From: Aeromicrobium sp. 9AM
Lineage (GTDB): Bacteria > Actinomycetota > Actinomycetes > Propionibacteriales > Nocardioidaceae
Assembly: GCF_902506105.1 (NCBI RefSeq)
Contig: NZ_LR733304.1
Coordinates: forward strand, 1 to 64,000
Direction of reading: 5' to 3'
Length of the DNA stretch: 64,000 nucleotides
A model generated the notes under the pieces. It was not told where the DNA came from. It did not search any database and worked only from the letters and a program-made list of their open reading frames with translations. The position numbers and the translations under genes were made by a program. This document shows, piece after piece, positions 63,816-64,000 of this stretch (the stretch's first letter is position 1; each line of letters begins with the position of its first letter).

Positions 63816-64000
63816 ATGTCAGCCGGCACGACCACGTGCGAAGCGTGCGGTGCGTCCGACGTCCACGCCTACCCTCGCGCTCGTACGAGCGGGCGGGTCA
63901 TCGTCCGTTGTCGCTCCTGTGGCCTCAGGTTCTTGTCCAACCCCGAGGACGCGGCCGCGATCCACGACTTCTACGACGAGTACGACCGCGAGCTGTTCGA
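63816..64000 (+). CDS. Methyltransferase, N-terminal fragment (cut by window edge)
   Basis: The first 61 codons show a zinc ribbon (Cys8-x2-Cys11 in CEACGASD, Cys32-x2-Cys35 in CRSCGLRF) followed by HDFYDEYDRELF, as in SAM methyltransferases like that at 60497. GAAAGG lies 5 nt before the ATG and a CTAGGAT -10-like element is near 63778. The rest lies beyond the window. Confidence 0.8.
   Translation, partial: MSAGTTTCEACGASDVHAYPRARTSGRVIVRCRSCGLRFLSNPEDAAAIHDFYDEYDRELF

Overview
The window is high-GC DNA (roughly two thirds or more G+C by eye) from an actinomycete. Supporting signs are a WhiB-family protein, the TetR-type biotin repressor BioQ with its operators, the biotin-synthase partner BsaP, a GuaB1-type enzyme, many GTG starts with GTGA/ATGA overlaps, and several starts only about 7 nt after a TAnnnT -10 element (leaderless mRNAs). 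Gene content fits Nocardioidaceae (Aeromicrobium/Nocardioides-like); that family assignment is inference.

Layout. 1-4.4 kb: a transposase tail, a MarR regulator facing a small hypothetical gene, a PopR/ClgR-like XRE regulator, a DUF6069 membrane protein, an ECF42-type sigma factor with two DGPF/YCII proteins, then tRNA-Ser and the SRP RNA. 4.7-14 kb: two MFS exporters, each divergent from its own regulator (TetR, ArsR), two acyl-CoA dehydrogenases, a ThrE-type exporter and a serine hydrolase. 14-21.8 kb: dnaX, a PabB-PabC-PabA triple fusion, recR, lysC and asd. 21.8-25.9 kb: an operon of membrane protein, acetoacetyl-CoA synthetase and septum-formation-like lipoprotein, then a 42-codon gene and tRNA-Pro.

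25.9-44.4 kb is collinear with the Mycobacterium tuberculosis Rv3667-Rv3683 neighbourhood: metallophosphoesterase, ponA2, whiB4, two ArsA-like ATPases, DUF4177, RidA-like, MBL-fold, crp, nth, TlpA-like thioredoxin, CoA-pyrophosphatase NUDIX, marP, membrane proteins and acs. It is interrupted between the MBL gene and crp by a DUF559 nuclease-like gene flanked by two 75-bp palindromic repeats. 44.6-50.7 kb: the ActP/DUF485 acetate carrier, a second sodium/solute symporter, and a LytS/LytTR two-component pair. CRP-like sites precede both acs and the actP operon.

50.7-57.6 kb is a complete biotin locus: bioA-bioF-bioD, divergent bioB-bsaP, the transporter bioY-bioM-bioN and the repressor bioQ, with BioQ boxes at both divergent promoters. 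57.6-64 kb: an FkbM methyltransferase, guaB1, a small zinc ribbon, and the start of a surface-glycan cluster (methyltransferase, GT4 glycosyltransferase, flippase, second methyltransferase cut by the window end).

The least explained layer is small structured repeats. (i) Two homologous 83-nt intergenic elements carry a hairpin that encloses a 15-codon frame ending on the next gene's start codon. (ii) Two 55-bp palindromes share their ends but differ in the inner stem; one codes for the linker of the Pab fusion. (iii) 75-bp palindromes flank the DUF559 gene. (iv) A long inverted repeat lies in the dnaX linker. (v) TTCGACAGGCTCA-type repeats are read in frame in both acyl-CoA dehydrogenases.
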